In this document: one piece after another, positions 1 through 11,392 of the stretch
Numbering within the stretch: the stretch's first letter is position 1
Layout of the letters: the number at the start of each line of letters is the position of its first letter
NCBI GenBank assembly: GCA_030704615.1
Contig: CM060734.1
Span: 63,008,042 to 63,072,041 of the forward strand
Length of the DNA: 64,000 bases
From: Takakia lepidozioides
Lineage: Eukaryota; Streptophyta; Takakiopsida; Takakiales; Takakiaceae
Direction of reading: 5' to 3'
Made by a program: the position numbers and the translations under genes
Notes under the pieces: generated by a model
The model's database searches: none
What the model saw: the letters and a program-made list of their open reading frames with translations, nothing else
What the model was told of the DNA's origin: nothing

Positions 1-1325
1 ACTAGTTTTTGGTCACCAACGGGCTTGCACCGTTCTCGGGGTTACTACTCCCTATATATACTTCTGTAACTGTCCGCGGGGGTTTCACAAACAACACCGT
101 CCCTTTATGGCGAATCACCACGAAGACCCTTGACTCCCGGTGATGAGTCGCGGTGAGTCTTGGCCCACCCATCATGGCCCCAATGGACCGTGATGAGTCC
201 CAAGACTCCCCACGACTCCCACCACAAGGTCTCCGCCCCATGGTGTGTCCTATGCCACCCCCACTAATACCCACTAAGCTACCACCACCCCTCGTGGAAC
301 CATGCCCACCGCAACCCGGTGTGCGGGGCTCCACCTAATGAGCGCCTTCGCCTAGGCACTCAAGGGTGCTTCAGCCCCCGTACCTATTGTTGCCACTGCC
401 CCCACCACAGGGGCAACCCCTCTTGTGTCCCGACCCCCCTGCCCTCAAGGCAAAGGACCGCGACACACACCCCTACCAACAGGGAGTCGATGTCCTCATC
501 GACTTGTCCATTTTGTAGAAACTAACATCCAAGGTGTCGGCGTCCACATCAAGGAGTTTATTTCCGTACCATGACGTCCCATGGCAAAGAACCAAACCCC
601 CACTTGACTCTACTCTCCACTAGCTAGTTCAACCGACTTCTTCCAAGTCCCGGCCAAGGGTGGAGCCTCTCCAGCTCCACCCAGTGCACTCTTCTTGGCC
701 CACTTCAAGGCCAAGAAATGATCCTCCCCGAGGATCGAATCGCCTTATTGCAACAACATTACTTGCAGCGATCGCTCATGATGCCGCTTTTTGGCACCAC
801 CTTGAGCAAGGGTTCATCTTGAACCCTTTTTGACTAGGAAGATAACCTTGAACCAACCGTGCCTCCCAACCACTTCAATGGGGTCCGCCTTGGAATGTTG
901 GTCTGAGGTATAGGAACATGCCGAAGCCGCACTACGACTTCATCCCGAGGTTACACAATTATAGTACGTGAACGGAAGCACGTAGCTTCCGCATTGGCCG
1001 CACTACAAGACAACCCCCTCGGTATCGCAGTTATAGTACACGCACGCGCCAGGTGCACACTAGCACGTGAACTCCCAAAGAAGGCGCAAGTTTTCTTGTC
1101 CCTTGGATGGGAGTCACCCGATTTCGGCACTGCGCAAACACATGATTAATCCAATTTACCTCTCCCACTTTTGTAAGCTAGCATGCATTCTACACACTAG
1201 CCAACCATACCATGCATCACCATTCCAAACAAAATAGGTCGCACAACATTTGGAAACCATTTCATTTATAAACAAATTTTGTACAACACAAGTTTTTGCA
1301 ATCGGATTCATATCCCAAGGTTGGA
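1..1325. other. Non-coding flank of the first gypsy element
   Basis: This stretch lies beyond the 3' end of the minus-strand gypsy integrase. It is fairly GC-rich. I see no protein domain, RNA gene or convincing open frame. It may hold the 3' untranslated part and LTR of the gypsy element, but no second copy is present for comparison, so the LTR limits cannot be set. Confidence 0.4.
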
Positions 1326-1880
1326 CTAAGCATGCATTTCCTCCCCCACGATATTTGCCAGCAGCTCCAATTCATACACATCCTCATTCATAACCTTCCG
1401 GATGCGAAAGGGCCCCGCATACGGAGGTACAAACTTTGGATTCACTTCCGGAGGTAGTCGAAGATTCTTGATGTTCAATAAAACCTCCATACCTGCCTCA
1501 AATTTAACTTCCCTCCGCTTCCAATTCGTCTGCCATTCATACCGTTTCCTAGCTTTGGCAATGTTGTACTTTGTGAGCTCCAACAAATGCTCGCGTTCTT
1601 CCAGCACCGCTACTGCTGCCGTTTCCTCAACGTCCTGGGTGGCCCAACTTGTCGGCACCAGAGGTGCTTTTCCATAGACCAATACGAAAGGGGAAACTCC
1701 CGTTGCGGAGTGTTTTGTGTTATTATAACAGAACTCTGCCGCATCCAAGTGCTCCACCCAGTCTGACTGGTCTGCCGACACATAATTTCGCAAGATCTGC
1801 TTCACCACGGAATTCACTCTTTCCGTTTGGTCGTGCGTCGTAGGTCGGAAGGCCATGCTCATCTTGAGCCTTGTCCCCAT
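1326..1880 (-). pseudogene. Gypsy integrase, C-terminal half
   Basis: This 184-codon fragment carries the end of an integrase core. HDQTERVNSVVKQILRNYV holds the third catalytic acid (E) in the usual Q-T-E-R context. The following AEFCYNNTKHSATGVSPF is the conserved stretch after the core, and FVPPYAGPFRIRKV is the small barrel near the C-terminus. The second catalytic Asp should lie just upstream, in a different frame near 1.9 kb (LDRDPKFTSKFW can be read there), so a frameshift separates the halves. The protein would have inserted the cDNA into the host genome; this copy cannot. Confidence 0.85.
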
Positions 1881-1997
1881 TTTCTTCCAAAGTGTCTTTC
1901 AAAATTTACTTGTAAATTTTGGATCGCGGTCCAAGACAATATCCTTTGGGAGTCCATGATGCTTGAAGACGTGGGTGAAGTAAAGTCGCCCCGTCTC

Positions 1998-2927
1998 CTA
2001 CGCCGTTGCCGTCTCCTTGGTTGGGATGAAATGGCACATATCCACCACCACCATGATTGCATCGAATCCTTTTGACAGCGACAAAGTAGTCATGAAATCC
2101 ATCGAGACACTTTCCCAAGACCCCTCTGGAATCGGCAAGGGTTGTAACAGCCCCGCTTGCTTTTTGTACTCACTCCGGTTTTGTTGGCATGTGGTGCATG
2201 TCTTGACATACTCCTCGGCCTCCTCCCTCAGTTTGGGCCAGAAATACTCTTTCTTCAAGAGTGCCGCGGTGCGCTTGGCTCCGCCGTGGCTCGCAAGCGG
2301 GCCATCATGGCATTCTCTCAAGAGACTGTCTCTGATCCCTCCCTTCGGCATGTAGAGATACTTTTGCTTGTACTGAAGCAGTCCATTGTGCAAGTGGAAC
2401 TGCGATTTAATCCCCAATCTCAAGTCCTGCATCACGGACTTCGCTATCTCATCATTTCGGTAAGCCTTCCGGATCTTCCTTTGGAGTGCCCTCTCGCCGC
2501 TGTACACCAACACGAGCTGCTGCTTTCTATTTAAAGCATCGGCCACCATGTTGTCCCGTCCCGGTTTGTACTGGATATCCACGTCGAACAGTGCCAAAGT
2601 GTCTTGCCACCTAAGTTGTTTTGGGGACAACTTAGGCTGTGTGGTAAAATACTTCACCGTGACATTGTCCGTGAACACCTTCACCGGGTTGGAACCAACA
2701 TAGTGGCGCCAAAGCTCAAGGCAATGTACCACCGCCTTCATTTCTTTCTCGTGCATAGGCCACCGTCGTTCCACTTCATTCAGTTTCTTACTTTCGTAAG
2801 CCACTGGATGTCCATCTTGCATGAACACACCCCCAATTGCGAAGTCCGACGCATCTGTATGAATCTCAAATAGACGGTCGAACTCCGGGATTTTTAGGAC
2901 TGGAGCTTCCGCCATCCGCTGCTTCAA
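1998..2927 (-). pseudogene. Gypsy RNase H plus integrase N-terminal half
   Basis: This 309-codon frame starts in the RT-RNase H connection. RNase H begins at FEIHTDASDFAIGGVF, which holds its first catalytic Asp, and continues through the ALNRK end motif. The integrase zinc-binding domain follows, with HDGPLASHGG for the histidine pair region and CTTCQ for the cysteine pair. The core then opens with SMDFMTTL, where D is the first DDE acid. The frame breaks after the first strand of the core. The start shown is only the open frame; the protein would be part of one gag-pol chain. Confidence 0.85.
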
Positions 2928-3601
2928 CTTGGCAAAAGCTTGGCCACAAACGGTGTTCCATACTCATACCTTACACTTACACAAAGGTCTGACAGCGGCT
3001 CCGTGATCTTGGCGAAATTTCTCACATACTTTCGGTAATAGGAGGCGAGTCCTAGGAAGGATCGCACTCCCGGGACCGAAGTCGGAGGCTCCCAGTCCAA
3101 GATCGCCCTCACCTTTCTGTCATCCATTTTGATCCCATCCTGTGTAATCACATGCCCTAGGAACTCCACTTTTGTGACCCCGAATTCGCACTTTGAAACT
3201 TTGGCATACAGCTTCCCTTCCTGTAATTTCTGGAACACCCTTTTGAGGTGCTCCAGGTGCTCTTCCTTCGTTTTCAAGTACACCAAGATGTCGTTGATGT
3301 ACACGATCACAAAGTCATCCAACCACTCCTGGAAAAGGTTGTTCATTAGCGTGCTAAAGGTCGAGGGTGCGTTGGTGAGCCCAAAAGGCATCACCAAGAA
3401 CTCATATGAACCATATCTTGTCCTACACGCGGTCTTCTTCTCATCTCCTTCCGCCACTCGGATTTGATGGTAACCTGAGCGCAAATCGATCCGGCTGAAA
3501 TACTTTGCTCCTGCCAACCGATTGAAGAGGTCGTCGATCATTGGCAAACGGTACCGGTTTTTGATAGTCGCCTTATTCAAACCCCTGTAATTGACACACA
3601 T
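2924..3601 (-). pseudogene. Gypsy reverse transcriptase
   Basis: A 225-codon RT fragment. It holds the fingers and palm from CVNYRGLNKATIKNRYRLP onwards, FSRIDLRSGYHQIRV with the first catalytic Asp, VMPFGLTNAPSTF, and the active-site box. The box reads VYINDILVY rather than the usual Y-x-D-D, so one catalytic Asp is Asn in this copy, a single G-to-A type change. VRSFLGLASYYRKYV marks the thumb. The frame overlaps the RNase H frame by a few bases in another phase, a decay frameshift rather than a designed overlap. Confidence 0.88.
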
Positions 3602-4301
3602 CCACAGCGTCCAAATCCTTCCTGTCTGCGAATAGCACCGGGGCTCCGTAATGTGACTTACTCGGCCGGATGTACCCCTTTGACATTAGATCCTTGAGCT
3701 GGGCCTTCAGCTCGACCAACTCTCTGTGGCTCAACCGGTAGGGCGCCTTGGCAGGCGGCTCCGATCCCGGTATCACCTCTATCTTGTGGTCAACTCCTCT
3801 TCGCGGTGGCAAGCCGCTTGGTAAATCCTTCGGCATCACATCCTGGTATTTCTCCAGGATCCCCTTGATCCAATCTGGGCTCGGCTCCCTATCGACTTCT
3901 CCTTCCATTTGTCTTACATAAAGCAAAAATTGGGGTTCGTGTGGCTCCTCCACGGCCCACTCCTTTGCTGTCAGCAGGTTTATTCGCCCTCCCACTCGGT
4001 TGGGCGTTTCCGACACTTGTAAAACTTCGCCACCATCCCCACACGGTAGCGTGACTACTCTCTTGCGGCCATCTATGACCGCTCCGGATTTGCTCAAAAA
4101 GGTCATCCCCAAAATGAGATCCATTCCATCGATCTCGCAAATGGTGAAGTTCTCACGTCCCTCCCAACTCCCCAGCTGATGAGGAACATCGAACGCCAAC
4201 CTCGTCGCCAGTTGTGGTTCTTTTTTGGCAGAACGCACTTCAATAGAGGCCCCCACATCACTTGTCGGGAGCCCCAGCTTCCGTGCCGTTGCCGGTGTCA
4301 T
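3573..4301 (-). pseudogene. Gypsy protease region and RT N-terminus
   Basis: A 242-codon frame. The first half is an aspartic-protease-like region (MDLILGMTFLSKSGAVIDG resembles the conserved strand and turn after the active site). The second half holds the RT leader with YRLSHRELVELKAQLKDL and KGYIRPSKSHYGAPVLF. The catalytic D-[ST]-G should lie near the frame start and is not clear. Changes of frame separate it from gag upstream and RT downstream. Confidence 0.7.
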
Positions 4302-4570
4302 GAAAGAGCGCGACGCTCCAACAACGTCACGTTAGTTTCAGAAATTATCCCACTCACAAACATTAACTGACTCCCTTTACGCAAGGGGCCAGTCTCCTGA
4401 TACAACTCACAAGAGTAGTTGCCTACCTTGCAAATCTTGGCAACCACCGCTTCCACCAAGCGGCTGATGGAATCTTCGGACAACTCCGTGGTCGCTCGAG
4501 TCAAGTTCAATTGTCGGGGTTTTGCGCACTTCTTGGCCATGTGCCTGGGCTCCCCGCAATTAAAGCACAC
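4298..4570 (-). pseudogene. Gypsy gag, CCHC zinc knuckle
   Basis: The frame contains CFNCGEPRHMAKKCAKPRQ, a C-x2-C-x4-H-x4-C zinc knuckle, the nucleic-acid-binding end of gag. The rest of this 90-codon fragment runs into the protease region. A separate gag piece lies upstream in another frame. Confidence 0.8.
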
Positions 4571-4612
4571 TCCATCGAAGGTCGCCTTCTGTCCGCCATA
4601 AGTCGCCGCACC

Positions 4613-4855
4613 TTATTTTCTTTTCGGAGCACCGGATGTCGCCTTGACGTGTGTAGGCCTTCCCTTCGATTTCCATGTGCCATTGTCGCCGCGTGGCCTA
4701 TCCCACTTCTTTTCCGGTCGGAAGGAGTCACCCTCCCGCCGGGTCTTCTTGTGGTTCAGCTCCGTACGGCCTTGTCTTTCGCCCCTAGGGACATCCGAGA
4801 AACATTCAGCCATTTTAATTGCCTCGTTCAAAGTCTTAGGTGGCTTCTCATCCAA
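4613..4855 (-). pseudogene. Gypsy gag, basic linker piece
   Basis: An 80-codon frame rich in Lys, Arg and Glu, with LNEAIKMAECFSDVPRGERQ, the typical end of the retrotransposon gag domain followed by a basic linker before the zinc knuckle. The rest of gag is not present upstream; recognisable sequence ends near 4870. Confidence 0.65.
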
Positions 4856-4939
4856 CTTCCGTCGGGTCTATACTTTCTATGAGCAATGAGCACTTTTAAG
4901 CATGAGCAGATGCAAAATTAAACATGAGCTGCGCATATA

Positions 4940-5190
4940 CTAGGGAATATTCCCCAATTCTAGTCCCGCTGTAGATGCATTTTTGCATTTTTGACAATTA
5001 AAATATCCAAGAAGTCCCTGGATCAGAGGACATTGGAGGTAGGTTTGGATGCTGAGGTAGGTTCGGGGGTTGTCATGCATCTGCAAATCGGTGTCGACTT
5101 CCACAGTACTGTGGTTTTCCAAAGAGGTCAGGGGGGCTACCACGGAAATAGGTCTTCCTTCTATAACTGCGGTGAAATTTGACCATTTCA
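4940..5190 (-). other. Possible last exon or 3' part of the MULE gene
   Basis: On the minus strand an open frame continues after an acceptor-like TTCACCGCAG near 5175. It reads about 80 residues, including CPLIQGLLGYFNCQKC with a C-x2-C pair. It lies just after one of the palindromes and in transcription order after the SWIM-like exon. No homology is recognised. It could equally be non-coding sequence at the element end. Confidence 0.25.
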
Positions 5191-5215
5191 TGATGACGGA
5201 CTGTCCATTTCCCAT

Positions 5216-5551
5216 AAGTCGGCACAGACTTGTGGGGCCCATATGATGTCTGTAATCTTTAAATGAAAGTTTAATATGTATGTATTTAATGTTATGAGTT
5301 TTTTTTATTTTTCACAATTTCCAGTTGAGAAGTCGGCACAGACTTGTCCAATGCCGCACTGGTATGTACTAAAAGTCTGCATAGACTTGCCATTTCCTAG
5401 GCTTCAAACACACCACCTCGGTCAACTTCACAACATAGGAAAATACACAAAAATGTTATGGTCTTGCAATTCTTGAACAAGGATAAAAGACAAACTGGAA
5501 GAACACTCGCAAAAACTCAGAGACCGCTCATCGGTAAGTCGGCACAAACTT
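5216..5551. repeat. Palindrome cluster 1, four copies
   Basis: Copies of AAGTCGGCACAGACTT or close variants start at 5216, 5330, 5373 and 5536. Each is an imperfect 16-bp dyad (AAGTC, six bases, GACTT). On the transposase sense strand they read AAGTCTGTGCCGACTT. They lie just 3' of the SWIM-like exon. Confidence 0.85.
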
Positions 5552-5721
5552 GCAGAATAGTAGACGACCCTTCCCGGCTAGTGGCAATAGACGTATTGAA
5601 TGGAATTCGCTGGCTTAGAAAACAAGAATAGTGGAACGAAAAGCGGTGGATGCAGAACATAAGGCAGTATCGTAGGCAAATGCTCCTCATCTTCGCTCGC
5701 AGAAGGACGCTTCTGATGACG

Positions 5722-7115
5722 TTATTCCACCCACACGCAGGGATCATGGTGAAGCATTGCACTGGCCTCGTTCATACTCAAAGTAGGATAATTAATTAAG
5801 GGACTGTCAACACAACAGCGGAGACGCCGAAGAAAAATCCAGTAAAGGTGCTTGCAATGGGTGTACCCTTCCTTCAGATTGCGCATCTTCACAAAGTCGG
5901 TCCGGGTAAATGTCAATTGAGATGTAATAAACCTGCCCGTTGGTTGCTGAGCCGGAAGTACTGATGGTGTAAATTCTTCCCATCCCCGGTCGAGGAACAT
6001 CACGAAAGCTCTGAACGATACCTCGCAGCGACATCGCCAATCTGACCTTCGTCCTATTAAAGAGTTGTCTGTTTTTTGCGGTTATATTGCTTGCCCCATC
6101 TGCATTTGGGGTAATAGTCCCGATTCTGATGAGCTGCGGGTTGGTGGGCACAAACATCCTCCTCCATTTGAAATCGTGGAATATCATCCCTCGGGACCAG
6201 GCAAAACCCGGCTGCATCCAATGAGTTAACTTCCTCTTGAGTCAAATCTGTTCCTGCCATCATAGGCCATACCTGTGGTGGGTCAGGTCTGTCCTTCACA
6301 TCTCGGTGGACTCCCCCACGAATGTCACCAATCGCCTCAACCTCACACCTGTGGCCCTAATGAATGTCTTGAGGACAAAACCAGAACTCATGCAATTTCG
6401 GTTTTGCAAAAACTGGGTTGTGGCACATTCCAATGTACTTCGGAGCTGGGACGATCTTGAAGGATGGATCTGCTGCTTATAGGGTTGCCCGCTGTCAACC
6501 TGAATACCCCAACATTGGGCACGTGAAAAGTCCGTTGTTCTTGCAATATGCCAATTAGCAGTGGATAGTGAAGTCTCCAACACTGGTTTTCCCTACTGCT
6601 GTGGAACACCGTTGTAGTCGGGAGGTGCGATGTCATCCTCCTCATCCACATCCTCCACATGCACTCGGGAGCCACCTGCGCCTGAAGCCCGCCTCGGTCC
6701 AGTCCGCAGGTTCATATCAGACCGCCATGAATGTTGATCCTCCTCCTCATCCAGATTGTGGACGAGTATCTTCCTCTTTGTTGTGTGTGTGAGAAGGTCA
6801 CCTTCCAAGCCGTCCGCACGGTTATGCAGTGGTGTTCCAACCACAAATGTCTTCAGAGCCTCCGCCATTTTCTTTGGGTCACTTGACCTCGATGCCGCAC
6901 GCACCAGCAAATCCTCTCGGCTGGGTCCAACTCTTTTTTTGCCCCCATTAAGGAACAAACGGTACCCGGATGTCTGCAGGCACGCATGCACAATATCATG
7001 TCGTATTGCCGTGTACATGTCCGACTTCACGGAGCCACTCCCTGCTTGCCAGCTCGCGTGAACCGATTCCGATATTCACATTCGGCATGTCCGCGTCCTC
7101 CTCCAAACTGAGTCC
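5722..7115 (-). pseudogene. MULE transposase exon C with SWIM-like finger
   Basis: The acceptor CTCTGTTCAG precedes 7115. The exon first reads EEDADMPNVNIGIGSREL, then shifts frame near 7030 into a segment with GYRLFLNGGKKRVGPSRED. An acidic, low-complexity linker (LDEEEDQHSW) follows, and then a region broken by a TAG after NGVPQQ. At the end, GRIYTISTSGSATNGQVYY and KEGYTHCKHLYWIFLRRL match the flanks and C-x-H half of a SWIM zinc finger (C-x-C...C-x-H). The C-x-C half is lost in an indel near 5900. SWIM fingers bind DNA or protein partners and are usual at the C-terminus of MULE transposases. Confidence 0.6.
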
Positions 7116-7146
7116 CTGAACAGAGCAAAAAAACTTGTAAGATGGG

Positions 7147-7683
7147 AAGTCGGCACAGACTTGCGTGGCGCCGGAAAACCGAAATGTACATACATGCCTC
7201 TTTGGACTACTCACTTATAGGACACGGGAAGTCGGCACAGGATTACAGACGCGACTGGGCAGACAAACGGAATAAACATACTGGAAAGACGACACCGACA
7301 TCCCTGTCAGTACTCCGGCGACATGGAGCTGGACTTAGGAAGTCGGCACAGACTTCCCTGTTTGCACATGGGAAGTTTGCACACATGCAAACGTGCCTGG
7401 GCACAGTGGCACTCCACTGACAAGTCGGCACAGACTTCCATGTGACAAAGAAGGATGGGAAGGCTGCACAGACTGGGTTCGGGGAACAGTATAGTAATAG
7501 CATAGTGGTAAGTCGGCACAGACTTCCCTATCTGCACTCCCAGAGCATTGCCATGGGAAGTCGGTGCAGACTTAAAAAGGTGGCTGGACACACTGTCAAA
7601 ATAGCCAATGCGAAGTCGGTGCAGACTTCCCTATCACGCACAAAGCATGCATGATGCCGGAGGTGGGAAGTCGGCATAGACTC
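7147..7683. repeat. Palindrome cluster 2 in MULE intron 2, eight or nine copies
   Basis: Copies start at 7147, 7229, 7340, 7422, 7510, 7558, 7613 and 7668, with a weak one near 7460. Most read AAGTCGGCACAGACTT on the plus strand; some have GGTGCA in the centre. Spacing is 45-110 bp and irregular, unlike a tandem array. They fill most of the intron between exons B and C. Confidence 0.9.
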
Positions 7684-7792
7684 CCCGAGCACCGATTTTG
7701 GCTGTGACAATCCACCCATCATCTGCTCACGTTAGCAACCGCAAAAGCAATGGATATAGTAGTGGTGACTTTGCAAGCACCTGCATTCTTAC

Positions 7793-9060
7793 CTCCCTCA
7801 CGAATGACCCAAGCTGGGCATACCGGTATGTCCACCACGAAAGCCAGCTATCTAGGGCGGGAATATCTTCTTTGGTTGCCGCTCCCGATGATATCCACCA
7901 TGATCTGATTGACATGAATGCTATCTCAGCTTTTGTTGCTGTGGCGGCCGACCTCCATTGTCCACACAATTTAATGTGTGCCGATTGAAAGTTTGGCCAA
8001 ATGAGGTCCGTGGTATGCCTCTGAAGACTCTGTCCCCAATGAAATCCGCAAGTTCTCTCCCTACCTGGCATAGGGTTCCCGCCACCATAAACATTTCGAA
8101 CCGCCGCCCAGTTTGCATTTGCATTGGCCGCCATGAATCCTCTAAAATGCGGTGGTCTCTTTCTTGCTCGGACCATGTGCTCATTGATGCTCTCCCACAT
8201 AATCATTTGAGATGGTGTGTCTTCCAACTTCATCTTGCAAATGGCGATGGTCATGAGCTTCCTGTAGTTGGGCTCGTACACATGGCAGGCCATCGTGCTC
8301 CATCCATTTATTTGTTTAACATTGTCGAACATCACCCAGCTAATTTCCAATGGCCCGCCAACATTCATCATATCCACGAGATGCACCCCGGATGTCGGCC
8401 CATCAGTTGACATTTTGAAGACAAAGCACCGTTGATGCTCGTTCCCTTGCCCGGGAAATCTGCTGGAATGGATATACTCATACCCACACATAGACTTCAT
8501 TTGCAGCAAGCTGGTCATTTCGTCACCCCGGCTTGTCTATGATTTCATTCTGTTGATGGTACTCTTGTTTGATGGGCTGCCAAATGCTTTGACCGCATCC
8601 AATAGAGCCTCGAACTCCTTGCTATCAAGTTTGCATCTTTCGCCCCCATCGGCCGACATAATATGTTGCATGACAATGGTCTGCGCCGCATTGAGCTCCA
8701 CAACTTTTGGTCGTGCCGATGGAGACCTAGTGAGCTCCTCTCTCAATACCTCCTTTGTACGCGCAGCAGCTTCTCTGGATGCGCCTGTGGCACTCCTATG
8801 GGTGTGGCATCCCACATGGACTGTACAACGTGTCATCAGGAGGTCCGCAGACGTAAAACATCTTCGCCGGACAAGCCTCCATACAGGTAGGAGCTTGGTT
8901 GCAAATGGAGCAGACAAACGTCCTCTCCGGTACTGTAATTTGTGCTTGAAATTTCGTATCCGAGGTCCCCAGCCACAAAGTGTCGTTGTGATACCTCTCC
9001 CTCACAAAAAACAGGCAAGTCGCCCGTACGCATTTCAAACTCCCAACACAGTTCACATAT
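7793..9060 (-). pseudogene. MULE transposase exon B, catalytic core
   Basis: The acceptor is GTGTGTTGCAG before 9060; the donor is GAG|GTAAGAATG at 7793. The exon begins with a Cys/His-rich part: FVCSICNQAPTCMEACPAKM then, after a frameshift near 8840, RCTVHVGCHTHRSATGASRE. After an in-frame TAG at 8537 comes the core. VMFDNVKQINGWSTMACHVY carries the likely first catalytic Asp. FRGFMAANANANWAAVRNVY is where the second should be, but Ala/Asn stand there. ERTCGFHWGQSLQRHT is the C-x2-H segment of MULE transposases. The family call comes from this motif order; the loss of the second acid is inferred from memory of related sequences. Confidence 0.7.
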
Positions 9061-9129
9061 CTGCAACACACGGCGTCACGAAGAAATTCAGTGAAGCGAG
9101 ATGACAAACTCATCTTGGTGTTGTTTGGG

Positions 9130-9323
9130 AAATCAGCACAGACTTCTCCAAGGACTTACAGGACTCTTGATATTGCAGAAAAATCTCATAGTGCCGCAAG
9201 ATACCAATGTACACACTAAAAATCGGTGCCGATTTCTCCAAGAAGGTCGCACATTTTGAAATTGCAGAGCATTCTCATAATACTTGAATTCATTTGATAC
9301 ACAAGAGAAATCGGCACAGACTT
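9130..9323. repeat. Palindrome cluster 3 in MULE intron 1, three copies
   Basis: Copies start at 9130, 9220 and 9308. Here the outer bases are AAATC rather than AAGTC. The 9220 copy reads AAATCGGTGCCGATTT, nearly a perfect dyad. They lie between exons A and B of the transposase gene. Confidence 0.85.
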
Positions 9324-9350
9324 CAGGAAGGATGAGACAGAGCAACAAAC

Positions 9351-10134
9351 CTAACTGCCGTGTCTTTCCTGTCTAGCAACGACAATTTCAGATTTGTAGT
9401 TTTTGCTATAGTCCATGGGTTTCCGTCATATTTCCGGTCCACGCCTTCCAGCTGGCCCGTTGCACTGGTGTTTTCTGTCGGCGGCAACTCGTACACAATG
9501 TCCCTATCTACTCTTCTGGGTAAATGGTTCACCTTCACTATTTGAACACTGTGAAAGTCAATCCTAGAAAGCTCACTGCGGGATGTGGTGCTGGTGCGTA
9601 GGAGCTGCAAGATGTCCACCATTGAATTTGTAACCGCATCCGCGGGTGTGGGAGTAAACACGTCGGCGTTCACCTCATGTGCATCGTTGTCCTCCGTGGT
9701 GTTTGCGCGCGTGCGCGGAGGTGCGGAGTGTGCTCGTCTGCTGCTAACCACCATGCAATCCTCATCCTCCTCACTCAATATTTGAATACTCTCCGTCTTC
9801 GCAAGACGTGGGCCAAATATGGATGCGGTAGTCGGTGGAGTAAGGATGCCGACACACTCGACGATGATGCTTGCTGGCCATATACAATGTATTTGTCGAC
9901 CTGTTTCGTGTGGAATGACATAGGCCCACGCAAAATCATTTCGTTTAGGACTGACAATCCGAGTTTCCACAACGCCATCCTCTCCCACCTCCTCGATTTC
10001 AAAAATAGCCGTCCTAGGCTGCAATGCAAACCGAGATCTGAGAACCTTGTCTGCGAATATCACCTAAGCATCCTTTGCTTCCACTCTAACAGACGCATTT
10101 GTAGATGGACAGGTTAGGCGAACGCGCTCAGCCA
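9351..10134 (-). pseudogene. MULE gene exon A, N-terminal region
   Basis: The chosen start is the ATG at 10134 (MAERVRLTCPSTNASVRVEA). A TAG follows after 23 codons; the frame then stays open for 246 codons to a GT donor near 9350. The region has no recognised domain. It contains an acidic patch (QILSEEDEDCMVV), a Ser/Thr/Pro-rich stretch and the basic segment HLPRRVDRDIVYELPP. By position it would be the N-terminal extension of the transposase. It could instead be a separate protein spliced to it. The early TAG sits in KDA-TAG-VIFADKV and is best explained as CAG turned to TAG. Confidence 0.5.
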
Positions 10135-11392
10135 TGTTGACAGTGACAGAGTAGAAGGTGTGCTCTGAACAGAGTGCAAGTACGAACAGAATGATGTCAG
10201 TGTTTGTATGTACATTGAGAAATTTGAAATGGAGCGGTCCTTGTCCACCACTTTCCAGGTGGCGCAGCTTTGGCCTTTAGCAAATGACATTCTTCTGGCA
10301 TTTTCCAACGGCAACTTACCTGTCAGAATCCGCGTAAATCCCTAACATTCCGACTGCTTGCCGGAAGTCTGCAACGACTTCACGGCAGTGCAACGTATCT
10401 TGCAGATGGACCCACGAAGTCCATCGTAGCCGTTCGAAATGGAACTGGCAAGTCGGTGCAAAATTGCCTCTGAGCACAAGGCCGCAGACCGCAAAAGAAC
10501 CCGCAAAAAATACGCAGCCCACTTCATGATGTCTTCTTCGGAAATGAACTTGCCGGAAGTCTACGCCGACTTCCGGAAATGGTCTGCCGGAATGTAGTTT
10601 TCGTGTAATGTGGACGCACAAAAACGGCAAGTCTGTGACGACTTCCGGCATTTTCTGACGAGAAACTATCGAAATATGCCTAAATGGCCTGCCGGGACTT
10701 AGTTTTTAGGGGCAGGCATCAATATAACATCCAAGTCAGTGCCGACTTGCCGGAAATGCACTCCCGGCAGCCGCGAAAGTCCAACTTTGGGCGGACTAAC
10801 AGCAATGTCACTGGAAAGTCTGTGCCGACTTCCCGGAAAACCGACGGGCAGTCCTCACATGCAATGTCAGGCGTCCAGGCTACCCTTAGATTTGGGAATA
10901 GACCAGCCGGGAAGTCGTCACAGACTTCCCGGCAATTACCCGTTTTCAGGCGGACATAATCCGGGAAGTCTAGGCAGACTTCCCGGAAACATCATTATCA
11001 GGCAGACATCACCGTCAAGTCTGCACAGACTTGCCACAAAATTCCACATTCAGGCGCTACATGTGACATTTTGCGGCACTGCACGTGTCGTGTGGTCATG
11101 CGTTGTGTTTTCAGGTGATGACTATGACCTTTCAGGCAGCGCACGTGTCGATTAGGCACCCGTTGGGGCCTGCGATGTTAGTGGCGCATCTTCAAAACGT
11201 CTTCCAGAAGCGTCGCCGCGAAGCGACTTCCACCAAGCCGCCACTTTCTCGTCTTCCGCCAAACCGCCTCTTCGTTCCCACACCTACTCCTTCGCTTCAT
11301 TGCTTAGTCTGCACACGCCTTCTGCCCCTCCGTGGATTGCAGCAGTACATCGCAACGCTTTTGGAGAGGCGCTCCCGGTCTTTTCAGCAACC
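10135..11392. promoter_or_regulatory. Shared upstream region of the divergent MULE and ParB-like genes
   Basis: This 1.26-kb stretch separates the two start codons and would hold both promoters. Its right two-thirds carry nine palindromes (separate entry). From 11033 to 11392 there are no palindromes and no recognised gene. No clear TATA box was assigned. Confidence 0.5.
10365..11032. repeat. Palindrome cluster 4 between the divergent genes, nine copies
   Basis: Copies start at 10365, 10450 (weak), 10558, 10629, 10733, 10816, 10912, 10966 and 11017, about 50-105 bp apart. Several extend to GGAAGTC...GACTTCC (20 bp). Most read AAGTCTGTGCCGACTT-like on the plus strand, opposite to clusters 1-3, so the orientation flips near the transposase start. 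Mutual spacing near one helical-repeat multiple was not tested. Confidence 0.88.

Larger units (their letters stand above)
1326..4880 (-). mobile_element. Decayed Ty3/gypsy retrotransposon, gag end to integrase
   Basis: On the minus strand the frames run in the order gag zinc knuckle (about 4.5 kb), protease-like region, reverse transcriptase, RNase H, integrase (ending 1326). Gag, PR, RT, RH, INT is the Ty3/gypsy order. Frames change between about 4.61 and 4.57 kb and near 3.6, 2.93 and 1.9 kb, so no full polyprotein survives. The N-terminal part of gag is missing: the coding signal stops near 4870, where the MULE/palindrome region begins. This suggests that region inserted into, or recombined with, the gypsy copy. 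No chromodomain is visible at the C-terminus. Confidence 0.85.
5722..10134 (-). pseudogene. MULE-type transposase gene, three exons, broken
   Basis: Assembled on the minus strand as exon A (10134-9351), exon B (9060-7793) and exon C (7115-5722), joined by introns with AG acceptors and GT donors. Exon A is an N-terminal region without a known domain. Exon B holds a Cys/His-rich segment and the MULE-type core. Exon C holds a C-terminal SWIM-like finger, the typical MULE transposase arrangement. MULE transposases cut and paste DNA by a DDE mechanism. This copy carries in-frame TAG codons at the start of exon A, in exon B near 8537 and in exon C near 6593, and frameshifts near 8840, 7030 and 5900, so it cannot make a full protein. 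Introns are packed with palindromes. Confidence 0.65.

Noticed and set aside
5216-11032. CRISPR-like repeat-spacer array
   Set aside because: The repeats are 16-bp dyads at irregular distances, degenerate, in both orientations, and located in introns of a eukaryotic gene. There are no cas genes.
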